A DNA stretch of 64,000 nt from Bacillus gaemokensis. Its GTDB lineage: Bacteria; Bacillota; Bacilli; Bacillales; Bacillaceae_G. The DNA is taken from positions 270,357 to 334,356 of the forward strand of contig NZ_LTAQ01000001.1 in the NCBI RefSeq assembly GCF_001590835.1, written 5' to 3'. Below, piece after piece: positions 1 to 10,105 of this stretch (the stretch's first letter is position 1; the number at the start of each line of letters is the position of its first letter). The notes below the pieces were generated by a model that worked only from the letters and a program-made list of their open reading frames with translations, was not told the DNA's origin and ran no database searches. The position numbers and the translations under genes were made by a program.

Positions 1-886
1 CACCGCGGTCAGTCATTTTAATTCCAACTTGCTCAAGACCGATTTCTTGAGTATTTGGACGACGACCTACAGTTACTAATACATAATCAGCTTCTACAGT
101 TTGTACTTCGCCTTTTACTTCGAAGCTAACTTTTACGCCGTTTTCAGTTTCTTCAACGCCTTTAGCCATAGCTTTTGTATGGATGTTCACGTTGCCTTTT
201 TTCTGAAGGGCACGTTTTACAACTGTGCTCATTGCTTTTTCGAAACCAGCTAAAATCTCATCGCCAGCTTCTACTACAGTAACTTCAGTACCGAAGTTCG
301 CATATGCAGTTCCTAATTCCATACCGATGTAACCGCCGCCGATTACAACAAGTTTTTTAGGAATTTCAGGTAAGCTTAATGCGCCTGTAGAGTTAATAAC
401 ACGTTTAGAATATTTGAATCCAGGAATTTCAATTGGTGTAGAACCAGTTGCAAGAACAGCATTTTTAAACGTATAAGTTTGAGCTGCATCTTCAGTCATT
501 ACGCGTAATGTGTTTGCATCTACGAAGTAAGCTTCACCGCGAATGATTTCAACTTTGTTACCTTTAAGAAGGCCTTCCACACCGCCAGTTAATTTCTTAA
601 CTACGCCGTTTTTCCATTCTTGAACTTTTGTGAAATCAACTGTTACGTTCTCAGCAGTGATACCCATGTCATCAGAATGTTTTGCATTCTCATAACGATG
701 ACCTGCATTAATTAACGCTTTAGAAGGAATACATCCAACGTTTAAGCATACGCCACCAAGGTTAGCTTTTTCAATAATTGCTACCTTTTGACCTAATTGT
801 GCTGCACGAATTGCCGCAACATATCCACCAGGACCTGCACCAACAACGACTGTATCTAATTCAATTGGGAAATCTCCTACTACCAT
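1..886 (-). CDS. pdhD: Dihydrolipoyl dehydrogenase (E3), N-terminal 295 residues
   Basis: E3 reoxidises the dihydrolipoyl arm of the pyruvate dehydrogenase E2 core and passes electrons through FAD to NAD+, in the cytoplasm. The reading frame enters from the left edge, so the C-terminus is missing. Visible are the FAD-binding GAGPGG loop near residue 16, the redox disulfide in [13 protein letters not shown] (Cys47, Cys52) and the NAD-binding GGGYIG loop near residue 184. The ATG at 886 gives the usual start, with the FAD fold beginning about ten residues in. It lies 5 bases after the pdhC stop, as last gene of the pdhABCD operon. E3 is commonly shared with other 2-oxoacid dehydrogenases. Confidence 0.95.
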   Translation of the reverse strand, partial: MVVGDFPIELDTVVVGAGPGGYVAAIRAAQLGQKVAIIEKANLGGVCLNVGCIPSKALINAGHRYENAKHSDDMGITAENVTVDFTKVQEWKNGVVKKLTGGVEGLLKGNKVEIIRGEAYFVDANTLRVMTEDAAQTYTFKNAVLATGSTPIEIPGFKYSKRVINSTGALSLPEIPKKLVVIGGGYIGMELGTAYANFGTEVTVVEAGDEILAGFEKAMSTVVKRALQKKGNVNIHTKAMAKGVEETENGVKVSFEVKGEVQTVEADYVLVTVGRRPNTQEIGLEQVGIKMTDRG

Positions 887-891
887 TGTTA

Positions 892-2181
892 TTACGCCTC
901 CATTACTAATAATTGTGGGTCGTTCAATAAACGTTTAATTTGGTTTAATGCTTTTTGAGCAGTTGCGCCGTCAATTAAACGATGGTCAAAGCTTAGAGAT
1001 AATGCTAATACTGGAGCTGCAACGATTTCACCGTTCTTCACAACTGGTTTCTCAGCAATACGACCGATACCAAGGATTGCTACTTCTGGGTGATTGATAA
1101 CTGGAGTGAACCATTGTCCACCTGCAGAACCAATGTTTGTAATTGTGCAAGAAGCACCTTTCATTTCTGCTGGAGCTAAGCGACCTTCACGTGCTTTACC
1201 AGCAAGTTCATTGATCTCGTTAGAGATAGTGAAGATAGATTTACGATCTGTATCTTTAACAACTGGTACTAATAGACCTTTGTCTGTATCAGCTGCGATA
1301 CCGATGTTGAAGTAATGTTTATGAACGATTTCTGAAGATGCATCGTCTAAAGAAGTGTTCAACATTGGGAATTCACGTAATGCAGATGTTAAAGCTTTTA
1401 CAACGTATGGAAGGTAAGTTAATTTAATACCTTTGTCAGCTGCAACAGCTTTGAACTTTTTACGATGAGCAACAAGTTCTGTTACATCTACTTCATCCAT
1501 TAATGTTACGTGAGGAGCTGTATGTTTAGAGTTAACCATTGCTTTCGCAATCGCTTTACGGATACCACTCATTTTCTCACGAGTTTCTGGATATTCACCA
1601 GCTGGGATTGGTTGTGCTTTTGGTGCTTCTTCTTTTGCTGCTGGTGCTTCTGCTGCTACTGGAGCTTCAGTTGCTACTGCTGCTGGTGCTTGTCCACCAT
1701 TTGCAAACGCATCGATGTCAGATTTTACAACGCGACCGTTTTTACCAGTACCAGCTACTTTATGAATATCCACGCCTTTTTCACGAGCATATTTACGAAC
1801 AGATGGCATAGCAATTACGCGCTCATTTACTACTTCTTCAGTTGCTGCTGGAGTAGCTGCCGCTGCTGGAGCTTCTTCTTTCACTTCTTCAGCTTTTGGA
1901 GCTTCGTCATGGTCGTCACCTTTAAATTTAAGGTTTTCGTACCCAGGAGCATCAAACTTAATTAAAGTATCTCCTACTATTGCAACTGTACCTTCTTCTA
2001 CAAGTACTTCAAGTACTTTACCTTTAACAGGAGAAGGAATCTCTACAACTGCTTTATCATTTTGTACTTCAAGAAGTACATCATCTTCGTTTACTTCATC
2101 GCCTGGTTTAATAAACCATTTTACGATTTCACCTTCGTGGATACCTTCACCAATGTCTGGTAGTTTAAATTCAAATGCCAC
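892..2181 (-). CDS. pdhC: Pyruvate dehydrogenase E2, dihydrolipoyl acetyltransferase
   Basis: E2 core of the pyruvate dehydrogenase complex; it moves the acetyl group from E1 to CoA. Domains in order: one lipoyl domain (residues ~1-78, lipoyl lysine in NDKAVVE, Lys43), an Ala/Pro/Glu-rich linker, a peripheral-subunit-binding domain beginning around [11 protein letters not shown], a second flexible linker, and the catalytic domain ending with the FDHRLIDG active-site motif. An in-frame ATG at 2190 sits directly on the AGGGGG ribosome binding site, so I start at the GTG at 2181, nine bases downstream of it; this gives 429 residues beginning [11 protein letters not shown], as in B. subtilis. Preceded by a long perfect hairpin after pdhB. 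Confidence 0.95.
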   Translation of the reverse strand: MAFEFKLPDIGEGIHEGEIVKWFIKPGDEVNEDDVLLEVQNDKAVVEIPSPVKGKVLEVLVEEGTVAIVGDTLIKFDAPGYENLKFKGDDHDEAPKAEEVKEEAPAAAATPAATEEVVNERVIAMPSVRKYAREKGVDIHKVAGTGKNGRVVKSDIDAFANGGQAPAAVATEAPVAAEAPAAKEEAPKAQPIPAGEYPETREKMSGIRKAIAKAMVNSKHTAPHVTLMDEVDVTELVAHRKKFKAVAADKGIKLTYLPYVVKALTSALREFPMLNTSLDDASSEIVHKHYFNIGIAADTDKGLLVPVVKDTDRKSIFTISNEINELAGKAREGRLAPAEMKGASCTITNIGSAGGQWFTPVINHPEVAILGIGRIAEKPVVKNGEIVAAPVLALSLSFDHRLIDGATAQKALNQIKRLLNDPQLLVMEA

Positions 2182-2222
2182 GGAATTCATCCCCCTGATT
2201 CATATCATTATTATGGAATATT

Positions 2223-2256
2223 GCAAAAGAAATCAGCATGTGCTGATTTCTTTTGC
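2223..2256 (-). repeat. Perfect 16-bp inverted repeat between pdhB and pdhC
   Basis: Bases 2223-2238 and 2241-2256 are exact reverse complements around a 2-base loop. In the pdh transcript this makes a very stable stem straight after pdhB. It is followed by GCAATATTCC rather than a run of U, so it is not a classic intrinsic terminator. It may be a processing or mRNA-stability hairpin, or partial attenuation that sets the E1:E2/E3 ratio. The structure is seen; the role is inferred. Confidence 0.75.
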
Positions 2257-2270
2257 ACATGAAACTAAAA

Positions 2271-3248
2271 TTAGAAGTTCATTACTTTGTTAACAGCTTC
2301 AACAATATCTTTATGGTTTGGTAACCATACGCTCTCAGCTTGAGAGAATGGGAATACTGTATCAGCAGCTGCAACACGTACAACTGGAGCTTCTAAGTTT
2401 AAGATTGCACGGTCGTTAATTTCCGCTACAACGTTTGCTGCAATACCAGCTTGTTTTTGAGCTTCTTGAACAACAACAACGCGGCCTGTTTTTTCAACAG
2501 AAGCGATGATTGTTTCGATATCTAATGGTTGAACTGTACGTAAGTCAACAACCTCTAAAGAGATACCTTCTTTTTCAAGTTCTTCAGCAGCTTTTAATGC
2601 AGCATGTACCATCGCACCATATGCGATAACAGATACATCTGTACCTTCTCGTTTAACATCAGCTTTTCCTAAATCAACTGTGTATTCGCCTTCTGGTACG
2701 TCTTGACGGAATGAACGGTACAATTTCATATGCTCTAGGTAGATTACTGGATCGTTGTCACGAATCGCAGAGATTAAAAGACCTTTTGCATCGTATGGAG
2801 TAGATGGAATAACAACTTTTAAACCAGGTTGTTGTGTCATTAATCCTTCTAAGCTGTCAGCATGTAATTCTGGAGTATGCACGCCGCCACCAAATGGAGA
2901 ACGAACTGTAATTGGAGCAGTCCAACGTCCACCAGAACGGTAACGTAAACGAGCCATTTGACCAGAAATTGAATCCATTACTTCATATACGAAACCGAAG
3001 AATTGGATTTCTGGAACTGGACGGTAACCTTCAAGTGCAAGTCCAACTGCAAGACCGCCGATACCAGATTCTGCAAGTGGAGTATCCATTACACGATCTT
3101 CACCAAATTCAGCTTGCAAGCCTTCAGTAGCACGGAATACACCACCGTTTACACCAACGTCTTCACCAAACACAAGTACGTTAGGGTCATTTTTCATTTC
3201 AACGCGTAAAGCATCAGTGATTGCTTGAATCATTGTCATTTGAGCCAT
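2271..3248 (-). CDS. pdhB: Pyruvate dehydrogenase E1 beta subunit
   Basis: Beta chain of the thiamine-diphosphate E1 alpha2beta2 heterotetramer that decarboxylates pyruvate and acetylates the lipoyl group of E2. It has 325 residues, the same as the B. subtilis protein. Family features are the N-terminal [14 protein letters not shown] segment, the [11 protein letters not shown] and RSPFGGG stretches of the transketolase-like pyrimidine-binding domain, and a C-terminal transketolase domain with VVQEAQ. It starts 3 bases after the pdhA stop, which suggests translational coupling. It is separated from pdhC by the hairpin at 2223-2256. Confidence 0.96.
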   Translation of the reverse strand: MAQMTMIQAITDALRVEMKNDPNVLVFGEDVGVNGGVFRATEGLQAEFGEDRVMDTPLAESGIGGLAVGLALEGYRPVPEIQFFGFVYEVMDSISGQMARLRYRSGGRWTAPITVRSPFGGGVHTPELHADSLEGLMTQQPGLKVVIPSTPYDAKGLLISAIRDNDPVIYLEHMKLYRSFRQDVPEGEYTVDLGKADVKREGTDVSVIAYGAMVHAALKAAEELEKEGISLEVVDLRTVQPLDIETIIASVEKTGRVVVVQEAQKQAGIAANVVAEINDRAILNLEAPVVRVAAADTVFPFSQAESVWLPNHKDIVEAVNKVMNF

Positions 3249-3251
3249 GGC

Positions 3252-4429
<1,178 letters not shown>

Positions 4430-4551
4430 AAGAAAACGCAACCATGTAAACCGACAAGTTTATCCGCCGGTTGAGAATAATTTTGTGTACCTAACAATCT
4501 GTACTAATGTTTTTTCAGAAACATATTAATACAATCTTGATCACGTTTTTT

Positions 4552-4581
4552 AGTTTACAACTATTCTAATCACGATGTCAA
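4552..4581 (-). promoter_or_regulatory. Candidate sigma-A promoter for pdhABCD
   Basis: On the minus strand TTGACA (4576-4581) is followed after 18 bases by TAAACT (4552-4557, 4/6 match to TATAAT). This would give a 5' leader of about 175 bases. The -35 is perfect and the -10 is poor. Confidence 0.35.
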
Positions 4582-4810
4582 TTACTTTAGCTACGTTTTT
4601 TTTATGAATAACATTGAGGTTTCTACTATACGTACATGTTTTTATTTTCACATCTGTATTAGTAGACAATAACCTACTGTTATATTATTCCCTATTTAAC
4701 CTATTTTTGATCGTAGAATAATATGTAAACGATTTTATTCCTCTTAGTTTTTCTCCCTTTATCTGAAAAATATGCAATTGCTTCTTCCCTTTCTAGGTAA
4801 ATGCCTATAC
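4582..4810. other. AT-rich intergenic stretch with no recognised feature
   Basis: This stretch lies between the divergent pdhA promoter and the sporulation-type promoter of the next gene. I see no plausible coding sequence with a ribosome binding site, no terminator and no repeat. Confidence 0.5.
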
Positions 4811-4836
4811 ACTTCCAACTACTCTTCCATACATTA
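4811..4836 (+). promoter_or_regulatory. Candidate sigma-K promoter for the YjcZ-like gene
   Basis: AC at 4811-4812, then 15 bases, then CATACATTA (4828-4836), matches the sigma-K pattern AC-N15/17-CATANNNTA. The gene is 45 bases downstream. A late mother-cell promoter suits a spore-coat type peptide. Confidence 0.5.
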
Positions 4837-4880
4837 TAATAACCGCAGTATTCGCGGAAAATGATAAAGGAGGTCATCTC

Positions 4881-5030
4881 ATGTACGGATACACATATTG
4901 TTATCCAACTTGTTCATATCCTTCCTATGGCTATGGAGGTTCTTGTGGAGGAGGATCCGGACGCGGCTTTGCCTTAATCGTTGTATTGTTTATCCTTTTA
5001 ATTATCGTTGGTGCTGCTTGCATTCGTTAA
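4881..5030 (+). CDS. YjcZ-family small sporulation protein (49 aa)
   Basis: The sequence begins [11 protein letters not shown], continues with a Gly/Tyr/Cys-rich stretch (residues ~1-28) and ends with a hydrophobic membrane-like helix ([18 protein letters not shown]). This is the layout of the YjcZ/YczN family of tiny spore-associated proteins in Bacillus. A strong AAAGGAGG site lies 9 bases upstream and a terminator follows, so it is a single-gene unit. The sigma-K-like promoter upstream supports expression in the mother cell. Its molecular function is unknown; the family link rests on composition and layout. Confidence 0.85.
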   Translation: MYGYTYCYPTCSYPSYGYGGSCGGGSGRGFALIVVLFILLIIVGAACIR

Positions 5031-5059
5031 TGTAAAACAAAACAACTATAGAAAGAAAC

Positions 5060-5085
5060 AGACGGCTTTGCCGTCTTTTCTTTTA
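5060..5085 (+). terminator. Intrinsic terminator after the YjcZ-like gene
   Basis: AGACGGC and GCCGTCT form a 7-bp stem with a TTT loop, followed by a T-rich run. Confidence 0.85.
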
Positions 5086-5234
5086 TTCGTGCCCTTGATG
5101 ACTGAAATTTGTATTTCAAAATAATCTTAATCCCTCATTTCTCTCTCTGACTTCTCCATATATAGGTGATATGTACTTTATCATGACTTTTTTCATCTCC
5201 TTTGGTAGACTAAAGGAGAAAGGAGAGATTACAT

Positions 5235-5789
5235 ATGCTTACAATGGATGATGTAATTCGCGAGGGAAACCCCGTTCTGCGAGCAGTAGCAGAAGAAGTT
5301 TCCCTGCCAGCGAATGAAGAAGATACACGTATACTACGAGAAATGATTGAATTTGTAATAAACAGTCAAAATCCTGAAATGGTTGAAAAATATAATTTAC
5401 GTCCAGGAATTGGTCTAGCTGCTCCACAGATCGGTGTTTCAAAAAGAATGATTGCTGTTCATGTTCAAAACACTGATGAAACATTATATAGCTATGCTCT
5501 ATTCAATCCAAAAATTATTAGTCACTCTGTTGAACGTACGTACTTATCAGCTGGTGAGGGCTGCCTATCTGTAGATCGTGAAGTGCCTGGCTACGTTCCA
5601 CGCTATACACGAATTACAGTTAAAGCCACTACCATCGATGGTGAAGAAGTGAAATTACGTTTAAAGGGGCTACCAGCAATCGTGTTTCAACACGAAATTG
5701 ATCATTTAAACGGTGTAATGTTCTATGATCATATTAATCAAGAAAACCCTTTTGTAGCCCCTGATGATGCAAAGCCTCTAGAAAGATAA
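5235..5789 (+). CDS. def: Peptide deformylase
   Basis: Removes the N-formyl group from new proteins; an Fe/Zn metalloenzyme of the cytoplasm. All three family motifs are present: [10 protein letters not shown] (from residue 58), EGCLS (metal ligand Cys110) and QHEIDHLNG (His153, Glu154, His157). The 184-residue length and the insert before motif 1 fit the type 2 deformylases of Bacillus and Staphylococcus. The ATG at 5235 follows AGGAGA with 8-base spacing. Its TAA stop lies inside the ATAAA end of a bcr1 repeat, so the repeat begins exactly where the gene ends. Confidence 0.96.
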   Translation: MLTMDDVIREGNPVLRAVAEEVSLPANEEDTRILREMIEFVINSQNPEMVEKYNLRPGIGLAAPQIGVSKRMIAVHVQNTDETLYSYALFNPKIISHSVERTYLSAGEGCLSVDREVPGYVPRYTRITVKATTIDGEEVKLRLKGLPAIVFQHEIDHLNGVMFYDHINQENPFVAPDDAKPLER

Positions 5790-5940
5790 AGTGAAACTTT
5801 AATCAGTGGCTTTCTTCATCCCCACTGATTATTAGCCTTCACCAATCGGGCTTTTACGAGCAGTTTATCTCCCACCTAAATTCTTTGTTTCCATTGATTT
5901 TTGAAATGGGAGTATTACTGTCCGCGCATAGCGGGATAAA
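5786..5940 (+). repeat. bcr1-type repeat, full length (155 bp)
   Basis: The element is bounded by ATAAA direct repeats at 5786-5790 and 5936-5940. Inside are the conserved segments GTGAAACTTTAATCAGTGG, CCCCACTGATTATTAG, CACCAATCGGGCTTTTA and CCGCGCATAGCGGG. The stem pairings ATCAGTGG/CCACTGAT and CCGC/GCGG are preserved. Length and ends match the bcr1 element known from the B. cereus group. The family name is from memory. Confidence 0.85.
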
Positions 5941-5951
5941 ACAAAAAAGAT

Positions 5952-5984
5952 AAAAAAGCAGAAGCCGCGGCTTCTGCTTTTTTT
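5952..5984. terminator. Bidirectional terminator between def and the HAD gene
   Basis: AAAAAAGCAGAAGCC and its reverse complement form a 15-bp stem with A/T runs on both sides, serving the convergent genes at 5235 and 6031. Confidence 0.9.
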
Positions 5985-6030
5985 CTATCACAATGTATTC
6001 CATTTTACTTGAAATGGTTTTCATACTCTC

Positions 6031-6804
6031 CTAAAGTAAATGGGCCCACTGCAATCCATGAAGGATACCATCTTCGCTAACATCTTTCGTCACATAATTA
6101 GCAAGTTTTTTCAATTCCTCATGACCATTCCCCATTACAATCCCTGTTCCTACAGCCTCAATCATTTCTAAATCATTTAGCCCATCTCCAAAAGCATAGA
6201 CCTGTTCACGGCTAAGCCCTAATTTCTCAATGAATTTTTCAATTCCTTTTGCTTTTGAACCACCATTTGGAATGATATCCATCGAATACGCATGCCAACG
6301 TATAAAATGAAAATCCTGATAATCATGAATAAACTTCTCTTCCTCACCTACCGAGCAAAAAAGAAGTGTTTGATAAATATCACGATTTTCATAAAAATTT
6401 GGTTCATATACTGGATGTTCAAATTGTAAACTTCCGAAACTTTCTTTTACATAATCATGATATTCTACTGTCGCTTTCATATCCTTATGGTCTAAATAAA
6501 CGAGAGGATACCCCTCTTGTTTTGCAAACGATGTAAATGTATGTAACGTACTCGGATGTAATGGATTTTTAAATATTACTTCGTCTTCAAATACAACATA
6601 TTGTCCATTAAAACTCACATAGTTATGAATATTAAGTTCATTACGAATATCTTCAAACATGAAAGGTGCACGCCCTGTTGCAATCGCTACATGTACGCCT
6701 TTTTCCTGCAAAGTACGTACCGCTTCTTTTGTAGATTTAGGTATTTTTTTATCGTGATCTAATAATGTTCCATCAATATCAAAAAAAACAATTTTATCAT
6801 TCAT
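6031..6804 (-). CDS. HAD-superfamily Cof-type phosphatase
   Basis: A 257-residue cytosolic sugar- or nucleotide-phosphatase-like enzyme of the Cof (HAD-IIB) group. The nucleophile motif FFDIDGTLL (Asp9, Asp11) opens the protein, ATGRAP is motif II, and GDGLNDLEM near the C-terminus is motif IV. A large cap domain lies between. Lone gene, ATG at 6804, with an AAAGGA site upstream and a bidirectional terminator after it. Closest in my memory to B. subtilis YkrA-like proteins; the substrate cannot be read from sequence. Confidence 0.88.
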   Translation of the reverse strand: MNDKIVFFDIDGTLLDHDKKIPKSTKEAVRTLQEKGVHVAIATGRAPFMFEDIRNELNIHNYVSFNGQYVVFEDEVIFKNPLHPSTLHTFTSFAKQEGYPLVYLDHKDMKATVEYHDYVKESFGSLQFEHPVYEPNFYENRDIYQTLLFCSVGEEEKFIHDYQDFHFIRWHAYSMDIIPNGGSKAKGIEKFIEKLGLSREQVYAFGDGLNDLEMIEAVGTGIVMGNGHEELKKLANYVTKDVSEDGILHGLQWAHLL

Positions 6805-7195
6805 TTATAAAAATCCTTTCTAACCCTTCTATGTGCCTATCTTGATTCTTCCTTTTCAAATTCTAAAAAAAAGTATAACATATTAAACATCTGTGAAGAA
6901 AGCGTTCACTTTCTAACCTTATTTATGAAATATGCATATACTATCAAAAGAATGCTGATATTTATTCGAATGAATTTTCTTTTCCAATCTATCTCATACT
7001 ATACCCATAACCAGCGACTACTGTTCGTTACTACGGGATAACCTATACAATAAGATTTCTTTATACAAAAAAGAAACTCATCAGATTATGAACACAGCAA
7101 TCCCCTCTTTTATCTTTTATGATTTCATAACACATAGATAAAGAGTTATTACTTGTAAATATGCATTTTTAAAATAAGGAAAGGAAGGAGTAATC
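6805..7195. other. Intergenic region with no firm feature
   Basis: Upstream space of the divergent HAD gene and the small peptide gene. Around 7015-7040 a few bases resemble the 3' end of bcr1 (CTACTG ... GGGATAAC), too little to call. No terminator or conserved ORF seen. Confidence 0.4.
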
Positions 7196-7267
7196 ATGCT
7201 GAAGAAGCTGAAGAAAAAGTTAAAACGATATTTAAACGATTTAGTTCGCAAAAAGACAATCGCTTAA
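7196..7267 (+). CDS. 23-residue cationic amphipathic peptide
   Basis: A very strong GGAAAGGAAGGAG site lies 5-6 bases before ATG. The product begins MLKKLKKKLKRYLNDLV and ends KKTIA. Leu2, Leu5, Leu9, Leu13, Leu16 and Val17 fall on one face of a helix and the many Lys/Arg on the other, so it should form a membrane-binding amphipathic helix. It has its own terminator at 7273. I do not recognise a family. Size and charge recall small peripheral membrane peptides such as SpoVM, or a translated leader. It stands just upstream of rpoY-rnjA, but the terminator separates them. Confidence 0.65.
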   Translation: MLKKLKKKLKRYLNDLVRKKTIA

Positions 7268-7272
7268 ATCGT

Positions 7273-7292
7273 GCCCATTTCGGGCTTTTTCT
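7273..7292 (+). terminator. Terminator after the 23-residue peptide
   Basis: GCCC-ATTTC-GGGC stem followed directly by TTTTTCTT. Confidence 0.75.
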
Positions 7293-7312
7293 TCATTCTC
7301 ATTCGAAAAAAC

Positions 7313-7341
7313 ATGAAAATCATCACTGTTTGCTTTATAAT
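7313..7341 (+). promoter_or_regulatory. Candidate sigma-A promoter for rpoY-rnjA
   Basis: A perfect TATAAT at 7336-7341 lies 17 bases after ATGAAA (4/6 match to TTGACA) and 45 bases before rpoY. Confidence 0.45.
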
Positions 7342-7385
7342 AGGTAACAGATAATGCAAAACATAGACAAGGAGAGGTTTTTCCA

Positions 7386-7598
7386 ATGATTTTTAAAGTA
7401 TTCTATCAAGAAAAAATGACTGAGGTTCCAGTACGTGAAAATACAAAAGTTTTATATTTAGAAGCTGATTCTCAAAAAGATGTTCGTACAAAATTAAAAA
7501 AGTTCGCATATAATATCGAGTTTGTTCAGTCTGTTACTGGTGCTCATCTTGAATATGAACAACAAAATGCTGATTTAACATTAACGGAGATCGTATAA
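7386..7598 (+). CDS. rpoY: RNA polymerase epsilon subunit
   Basis: A 70-residue accessory subunit (formerly YkzG) that binds RNA polymerase in Firmicutes. The sequence has the family opening MIFKVFYQ and the basic middle segment [17 protein letters not shown]. The start is set by GGAGAGG upstream. It lies three bases before rnjA, the conserved rpoY-rnjA gene pair that links transcription and RNA decay. Confidence 0.93.
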   Translation: MIFKVFYQEKMTEVPVRENTKVLYLEADSQKDVRTKLKKFAYNIEFVQSVTGAHLEYEQQNADLTLTEIV

Positions 7599-7601
7599 TT
7601 T

Positions 7602-9269
7602 ATGAAATTCCTAAAAAATGATCAGGCAGCCGTTTTCGCTCTTGGTGGACTCGGTGAAATCGGTAAAAATACATACGCTGTTCAGTTTCAAGATGAAATT
7701 ATTATAATTGACGCTGGAATTAAGTTTCCAGAAGACGAACTTCTCGGAATCGACTATGTGATTCCTGATTACACTTATTTTGTACGAAACGAAGATAAAA
7801 TTAAAGGCTTATTTATCACACATGGTCATGAAGATCATATCGGTGGTATTCCTTACCTATTACGCCAAGTAAATATTCCAATTTACGGTGGGAAATTAGC
7901 AATCGCTTTAATTAAAAACAAATTAGAAGAACACGGATTGCTTCGAAAAGCAAAACTTTACGAAATCCAAGAAGATGATGTCATCAAATTCAAAAAGACA
8001 TCTGTTTCATTCTTCCGTACAACGCACAGTATTCCAGATTCGTATGGGGTTGTCGTAAAAACACCTCAAGGACAAATTGTCCATACAGGTGACTTTAAAT
8101 TTGACTTCACACCAGTGGGAGAACCGGCAGACTTAACAAAAATGGCCGAAATCGGTAAAGACGGTGTACTTTGTCTCTTATCCGATAGTACGAACAGTGA
8201 AGTACCTAACTTTACGATGTCTGAGCGCCGTGTTGGTGATAGCATTCAAGATATTTTCCGTAAAGTGGAAGGGCGTATTATATTCGCAACCTTTGCATCG
8301 AATATTCATCGTTTGCAACAAGTTGTCGAAGCAGCTGTTGAAAACAATCGTAAAGTCGCTGTATTTGGAAGAAGCATGGAAGCTGCGATTGAAATTGGTC
8401 ACAATCTCGGTTATATTCGCTGTCCAAAAGATACATTCATAGAAGCTTCTCAACTGAATCGATTACCAGCTAATAAAGTTGTTATTTTATGCACAGGTAG
8501 TCAAGGGGAACCCATGGCAGCACTTTCTCGTATTGCTAACGGTACACATCGTCAAATTCAAATTATCCCTGGTGATACAGTTGTTTTCTCTTCTTCACCA
8601 ATTCCAGGTAATACAGTTAGCGTAAGCCGCACAATTAATATGTTATACCGTGCGGGTGCTGATGTTATTCACGGAAAACTTTCAAATATTCATACAAGTG
8701 GTCATGGTGGACAAGAAGAACAAAAACTTATGTTACGTCTTATTAAACCTAAATACTTCATGCCAATTCATGGGGAATATCGCATGCAACGTATGCATAT
8801 GAAATTAGCAAACGATTGTGGTATTCCAGAAGAAGATTGTTTCATTATGGATAATGGTGATGTTCTTGCCCTACGTTCAGACGAAGCAAGCGTTGCTGGA
8901 AAAATTCCATCTGGTTCTGTTTATATTGATGGAAATGGCATTGGCGATATCGGTAACATTGTATTACGTGACCGTCGTATTCTTTCTGAGGAAGGACTTG
9001 TTATCGTAGTTGTTAGCATTGATATGAAAGAATTTAAAGTTTCAGCAGGACCTGATATTATCTCTCGTGGATTCGTTTATATGCGTGAGAGTAGCGATTT
9101 AATCAATGATGCACAAACTTTAATTACTACTCATTTAGAAAAAGTAATGGAGCGAAAAACAACACAATGGTCTGAAATTAAGAATGAAATTACAGATACA
9201 TTAGCACCATTCTTATATGAAAAAACAAAACGTCGTCCAATGATTTTACCAATCATTATGGAGATATGA
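7602..9269 (+). CDS. rnjA: Ribonuclease J1
   Basis: Metallo-beta-lactamase RNase with both endonuclease and 5'-to-3' exonuclease activity, a main mRNA decay and rRNA maturation enzyme in Bacillus. It has 555 residues. The zinc motif THGHEDH (His74, His76, Asp78, His79) opens the catalytic core. The beta-CASP domain carries [10 protein letters not shown], and SGHGGQEEQ and PIHGEYRM are seen further on. The C-terminal region ends in the usual basic segment. The ATG at 7602 nearly abuts rpoY. A strong terminator follows at 9271. Confidence 0.96.
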   Translation: MKFLKNDQAAVFALGGLGEIGKNTYAVQFQDEIIIIDAGIKFPEDELLGIDYVIPDYTYFVRNEDKIKGLFITHGHEDHIGGIPYLLRQVNIPIYGGKLAIALIKNKLEEHGLLRKAKLYEIQEDDVIKFKKTSVSFFRTTHSIPDSYGVVVKTPQGQIVHTGDFKFDFTPVGEPADLTKMAEIGKDGVLCLLSDSTNSEVPNFTMSERRVGDSIQDIFRKVEGRIIFATFASNIHRLQQVVEAAVENNRKVAVFGRSMEAAIEIGHNLGYIRCPKDTFIEASQLNRLPANKVVILCTGSQGEPMAALSRIANGTHRQIQIIPGDTVVFSSSPIPGNTVSVSRTINMLYRAGADVIHGKLSNIHTSGHGGQEEQKLMLRLIKPKYFMPIHGEYRMQRMHMKLANDCGIPEEDCFIMDNGDVLALRSDEASVAGKIPSGSVYIDGNGIGDIGNIVLRDRRILSEEGLVIVVVSIDMKEFKVSAGPDIISRGFVYMRESSDLINDAQTLITTHLEKVMERKTTQWSEIKNEITDTLAPFLYEKTKRRPMILPIIMEI

Positions 9270-9270
9270 T

Positions 9271-9307
9271 AAAAAAGGACAATGCTTACAAGCATTGTCC
9301 TTTTTTA
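9271..9307. terminator. Bidirectional terminator between rnjA and ktrC
   Basis: GGACAATGCT and AGCATTGTCC form a 10-bp stem with a TACA loop, flanked by A6 and T6 runs, between convergent genes. Confidence 0.93.
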
Positions 9308-9356
9308 TTTTACCTATCGTATCCTTCTATTCGCAGGCACTACTCCCCACTTAATA

Positions 9357-10022
9357 CTACCTTAAGAAGTGTTTAAAACGATCCACTTCATCATCATGAC
9401 CGATTACAATTAAAATATCTCCCGATTGGATGTTTTCTGTAGCACGAGGAGAAACAATGACTTCTTTTCCACGTTTAATTGCTACAATGTTTAATCCAAA
9501 CTTCGCACGAATATCAAGCTCAATTAAAGAGTGACCATCAATCTTTTTATTTGCAATGATTTCTACAATGCTATGCTCATCAGAAAGTGCTAAGTAATCT
9601 AATACGCTACTGGAAGCAATATTATTTGCAATACGTTTCCCCATATCACGCTCAGGATGAACAATATGATCAGCTCCTATTTTACTTAACACTTTTTCAT
9701 GATAATCATTTTGAGCTTTCACAGTAATATTCTTTACACCTAATTCCTTTAAGATAAGGGTCGTTAAAATACTAGCATTTAAATTGTCACCAATCGCAAC
9801 AACCACATGATCGAAATTACGAATCCCAAGGCTCTTTAGGACCATTTCATCTGTCGAATCTGCAATCACTGCATGCGAAGCAATGTTTGCGAATTCATTT
9901 ATTTTATCTTCATCAGAATCAATTGCCATTACTTCCATACCTAATTGAGCTAATTCACGACAAATACTGCCTCCAAAACGTCCAAGTCCGATGACAGCAA
10001 ATTCTTTTTCCTTTTCACTCAC
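9357..10022 (-). CDS. ktrC: Ktr potassium-uptake regulatory subunit (RCK protein)
   Basis: Cytosolic octameric ring subunit that gates a KtrD/KtrB potassium transporter by binding nucleotides and, in B. subtilis, c-di-AMP. Residues ~8-130 form the RCK_N Rossmann domain (GLGRFGGS loop at ~12). The rest is an RCK_C domain, and total length (221) equals B. subtilis KtrC. The start is a GTG at 10022, set by GGAGG seven bases upstream; an ATG just before it is out of frame. Position beside rnjA is the same as in B. subtilis. The window also encodes the c-di-AMP receptor DarB, so two c-di-AMP targets lie close together. Confidence 0.92.
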   Translation of the reverse strand: MSEKEKEFAVIGLGRFGGSICRELAQLGMEVMAIDSDEDKINEFANIASHAVIADSTDEMVLKSLGIRNFDHVVVAIGDNLNASILTTLILKELGVKNITVKAQNDYHEKVLSKIGADHIVHPERDMGKRIANNIASSSVLDYLALSDEHSIVEIIANKKIDGHSLIELDIRAKFGLNIVAIKRGKEVIVSPRATENIQSGDILIVIGHDDEVDRFKHFLR

Positions 10023-10105
10023 ATGAATTCCTCCAATTACATCAATTCCTACTTATTTTCATTGTAGCATATTTTATATTTGCCACAAAGACTAGCAAGC
10101 CCGAC

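Noticed and set aside
1510-1965. A long Phe/Cys/Trp-rich open frame on the plus strand over pdhC
   Set aside because: It is the reverse shadow of the lipoyl and linker region of pdhC; composition is extreme and there is no binding site.
7013-7040. Possible bcr1 3' end (CTACTG ... GGGATAAC)
   Set aside because: Only about a dozen bases agree, no left end is present and no stem can form; too little to call.
8164-8453. Overlapping open frames on both strands inside rnjA
   Set aside because: They lie within the catalytic gene in other frames, without binding sites; the rnjA motifs are intact.
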